Assembly: GCA_029569475.1 (NCBI GenBank)
Contig: JAKQSZ010000015.1
Coordinates: 1 to 55,216, forward strand
Length of the DNA stretch: 55,216 bases
Origin: Candidatus Eiseniibacteriota bacterium
GTDB taxonomy: Bacteria > Eisenbacteria > RBG-16-71-46 > CAIMUX01
Direction of reading: 5' to 3'
A program made the position numbers and the translations under genes. Shown here in pieces: positions 54,001 to 55,216 of this stretch (position 1 is its first letter; each line of letters starts with the position of its first letter). The notes beneath the pieces are model-generated. The model made no database searches and was not told where the DNA came from. It saw only the letters and a program-made list of their open reading frames with translations.

Positions 54001-54332
54001 TCGGGATCGTGGTGAACAACGCCATCGTCCTGGTCGACTACATCAACCTCAAGCGCCGCGAGGACGGGATGACTGTGCGCGAGGCGGTCATCGAATCGGG
54101 GCGCCTGCGGCTGCGGCCGATCCTGATGACAGCGTCGACCACCGTTCTCGGCATGCTGCCGCTGGCCATCGGGGGAGGCGCCGGGGGAGAGCTCCAGGCA
54201 TCCCTGGCCCGGGCGGTGATCGGCGGGCTGATAGGGTCCACGATGATCACCCTGTTCGTCGTTCCGGCGGCTTACGCCAGCCTCCATGAACGGTTGGAGA
54301 GACGAAGGGGAGGGGCGTCGGTTCCGTCTTAG
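51066..54332 (+). CDS. RND efflux pump, HAE1 type
   Basis: This is a 1088-residue inner-membrane drug/proton antiporter (AcrB type). The first helix begins M-N-I-T-D-L-A-V-R-R-P-V. The two halves each carry a large periplasmic porter domain and six helices. Helix 4 reads G-M-I-V-D-N-S-I-V-V-L, where AcrB has two neighbouring aspartates; only the first is kept. Helix 10 contains G-I-V-V-N-N-A-I-V. About 70 residues (~490-560) between helices 6 and 7 are a Pro/Arg/Ser-rich insertion whose codons are poorer in third-position G+C. The length of ~1040 without it is normal. It is translationally coupled to the adaptor gene. Confidence 0.93.
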   Translation: MNITDLAVRRPVATTMVFLIIIVLGVMGLRFLPVDLLPPIEYPQLTIRTNYPNAGPEEIERIITDRIENAVAGISNIERIRSNSQEGSSRVTLEFSQGTNVDEAANDVRAAIDRIRASLPPEAESPRVLKFDPDNFPVVILGARSSQDMERLTRTLEREIAQRFEQIPGAGSVDVWGGVYREIQVRLHRDRLASSGLTASDVEEALQRENLTLPGGDMREGLRDMYVRTEGEYRSLEEIAQTIVTVVDGMPVRVRDVAEVVDGYEDIQQLVQVDGQPMVRLGIRKQSGANTVAVAEQARRVMEQINEERDDLELIVVIDQSDFIRNSISNVQDSAFWGGLLAILILYVFLRNGSTTFIIALSIPISIIATFGLLFFNGLTLNQMSFGGLALGIGMIVDNSIVVLDNIVRQRERGRERIGSALTGAGQVRGAIVASTLTTSVIFLPVIFMRTVSGMLFRELALVVVFSLLCSLLIALTLVPMLASRYLKAGEAEPGGPASARNPSGSRPGSRKRWSRLSPGRHAPAPAVAKSCVAASSPEGERTDPVGTVDPVRGTGSLARITRRMGVALRRLEDGYAARLERILRRRRRVFIGTVALLAIALALWPLLPMELAPQIDADEIGIDMEMAQGTNIAVMNEYLHELARLVQEAAPMDQVRHMTVEVRSGDAEVELALRGAGQRSMDSFVMADSIRRRVAGRIPGTEIRVEAQSGLWMLRRLFGSGSGALQLELRGHDLELADELAQGLKEVMERHPAVEDVRISRREGRPEQNLIVDREKIAGLGLSVSDIARVVQTNVGGSRASVFREGGEEFPIIVRLQPEDRLTTRDLAGVPLRAASGEILPVSAVMNTERRRSPTAIERVDGQRVTYITANLQSGAALGDVIEDLRKDLRRVHRPPGFALLFGGEYEEQQKASRDFMVAILMAVVLIYMIMAAQFERFLDPLIVMIAVPLALVGVVPALLLTGTSLNVQSLMGIVMLIGIVVNNAIVLVDYINLKRREDGMTVREAVIESGRLRLRPILMTASTTVLGMLPLAIGGGAGGELQASLARAVIGGLIGSTMITLFVVPAAYASLHERLERRRGGASVPS

Positions 54333-54601
54333 CCCGAACGGCGGCGGACCTGACTTCCAGGCGCCGAGTCGCATTATCCTCAGGATTGTCCGTAATGTGG
54401 GGTCGCTTCCGATGGGTCCCACGACGGGGTAAGGCGCCGAGGGTGCCGGGGAGGAGTATCCACCGCCGCTTCGTTTCGAGGTCGCTCTGTGCGGCGAGGT
54501 GCCGGACGGTGCCGGCGACCTGCGGTTCCTGATCGCGCATCTGGCATGGGCCCGCTGAGCATCGGGGAACGAGGCCTCTCGGGGACACCGGTGGCTTGGC
54601 A

Positions 54602-55216
54602 TCAGGGCGTGCCGCCTGGTTGAGCCGGCCCCCGTCGTGATCGGCCGTGCGCCTTGGCACCGGCGTACCCCGGACCGCGGGCGAGCTTCTCGCCGTAGAA
54701 GACCCAAACAGGACCGCGACGTGACGAACCGGGCTCTATCGGGCCGAGACCGCGACCGAACTCATAGGTCAACGCGTGCGGCGCCTCGCCCGTGATCCGA
54801 AGATGCTCCTCGTGCACCCGCCTATGGTGGCCGTGACAGACCGTCGTGCGATTGGACCGGGCGTTGGTCCCTCCCTGCGAGCGAAAGACCATGTGATGGA
54901 CCTCCAGCGACGCCCGGCGGCTGCACCCGGGGACGGTGCAATGGCAGCGGTCCCGCTCGAGAATGAGGCGTTGCGTAGGCTCGGTCTCCGGGTCGGTGTT
55001 CTCCCAGACAGAGGTCGCTTGCGCCAGCAGAATCATGGCTGCCGTCCAGACGGGTACCGGTTCCGTGTAGGAAGCGGATGGTTTCCGGTCTCCCGGGTCT
55101 CCAGGGTCTCCATGGTCTCCAGGGTCTCCGGGGTCTCCAGGGTCTCCCGAGCCACCAACGGCAGGACTCGGCCTCCTGAGCGCATCGAGGTCCGGTGGCG
55201 CCATGCGGACGACGTA
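54602..55216 (-). CDS. HNH endonuclease with GDP repeat linker (partial)
   Basis: The 204 visible codons are open to the right edge, so the N-terminus is missing; an internal ATG at 55204 exists but need not be the start. The HNH part reads C-x-V-P-G-C-S-R-R-A-S-L-E-V-H-H, then N-R-T-T-V-C-H-G-H-H-R-R-V-H near residue 120, with the two metal-binding CxxC-like sites and the catalytic H. Just before it lies a Gly-Asp-Pro repeat coded by 9-bp units. Large DUF222-HNH proteins with such architecture are multi-copy in many high-GC bacteria; homing or phage-related roles are unproven. The 269-base gap to the efflux gene holds nothing recognisable. Confidence 0.8.
   Translation of the reverse strand, partial: YVVRMAPPDLDALRRPSPAVGGSGDPGDPGDPGDHGDPGDPGDRKPSASYTEPVPVWTAAMILLAQATSVWENTDPETEPTQRLILERDRCHCTVPGCSRRASLEVHHMVFRSQGGTNARSNRTTVCHGHHRRVHEEHLRITGEAPHALTYEFGRGLGPIEPGSSRRGPVWVFYGEKLARGPGYAGAKAHGRSRRGPAQPGGTP
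55087..55149. repeat. Seven 9-bp tandem repeats (Gly-Asp-Pro linker)
   Basis: GGTCTCC plus two variable bases recurs seven times and on the minus strand codes for G-D-P or G-D-H triplets, a collagen-like linker in the HNH endonuclease. Confidence 0.85.

Noticed and set aside
50718..54707. 1329-codon open frame on the minus strand
   Set aside because: Antisense to the RND pump, which has all family motifs; the frame is His/Asp/Arg-rich nonsense.

Overview
This is a GC-rich bacterial chromosome segment (about two-thirds G+C by eye) with no rRNA, tRNA or CRISPR array that I can see. It looks like an uncultured member of the FCB-type deep lineages, for example Candidatus Eisenbacteria or Krumholzibacteriota. 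That placement is inference. It rests on three large secreted proteins with a FlgD/type-IX-like C-terminal Ig domain, a family of secreted proteins with a 'PHPDPVLGGNFADD' core, a DUF6754-type membrane cluster and many signal-peptide or lipoprotein genes. No taxonomic marker in the window settles it.

Layout. 1-1213: a truncated AspT/YidE-type permease and a decayed stretch with a frameshifted gene remnant. 1214-5613: secreted proteins, namely a cohesin-like protein, a lipoprotein with three SdrD B-like repeats, and a PEP-CTERM protein with an apparent Cys-Gln thioester domain preceded by a predicted promoter and a perfect hairpin. 6435-11902: ribosome-assembly GTPase RsgA, then a 1381-residue DUF4011-helicase-Vsr-like nuclease that resembles a single-gene phage defence system. 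18276 down to 11968 (minus strand): a tight run of a periplasmic helical-repeat protein, MetG, four membrane proteins of unknown function and 3-methyladenine DNA glycosylase. 18577-21143: a pair of M16 peptidases, one with and one without the zinc motif. 21124-24598 (minus): an Ig-domain lipoprotein, a gene remnant, a crotonase, a DUF4126 protein and a single-domain response regulator. 24967-30348: two convergent secreted giants, a beta-helix protein and a BNR-repeat propeller, separated by a bidirectional terminator and a triplet repeat. 30658-35186: EttA, a small secreted protein, a homocysteine S-methyltransferase and an epimerase. 35539-40585: aminopeptidase P, nitroreductase, GT4 glycosyltransferase and a polysaccharide flippase, probably one operon. 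40733-46081: an SRPBCC protein, an ECF sigma factor and a 1398-residue kinase/NB-ARC/TPR regulator. 46303-49202: a secreted trypsin-like protease and a secreted protein. 49747-54332: a two-gene RND efflux pump. The window ends in a partial HNH endonuclease gene.

The strongest candidate for an undescribed system is the four-gene membrane cluster (12720-15888). It alternates a two-helix protein carrying a soluble domain with a roughly six-helix protein, twice over, and the two soluble-domain proteins look like distant paralogues. Other leads are the shared S-W-G-[QK]-[IV]-K tail on two unrelated secreted proteins, the thioester PEP-CTERM protein with a possible attenuator, and the helicase-nuclease gene. 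Several short tandem repeats sit at gene ends and in the UTRs. Three secreted-protein sorting styles (FlgD-like C-terminus, PEP-CTERM, SWG tail) occur in one 55-kb stretch, with no exosortase or secretion-machinery gene in view.
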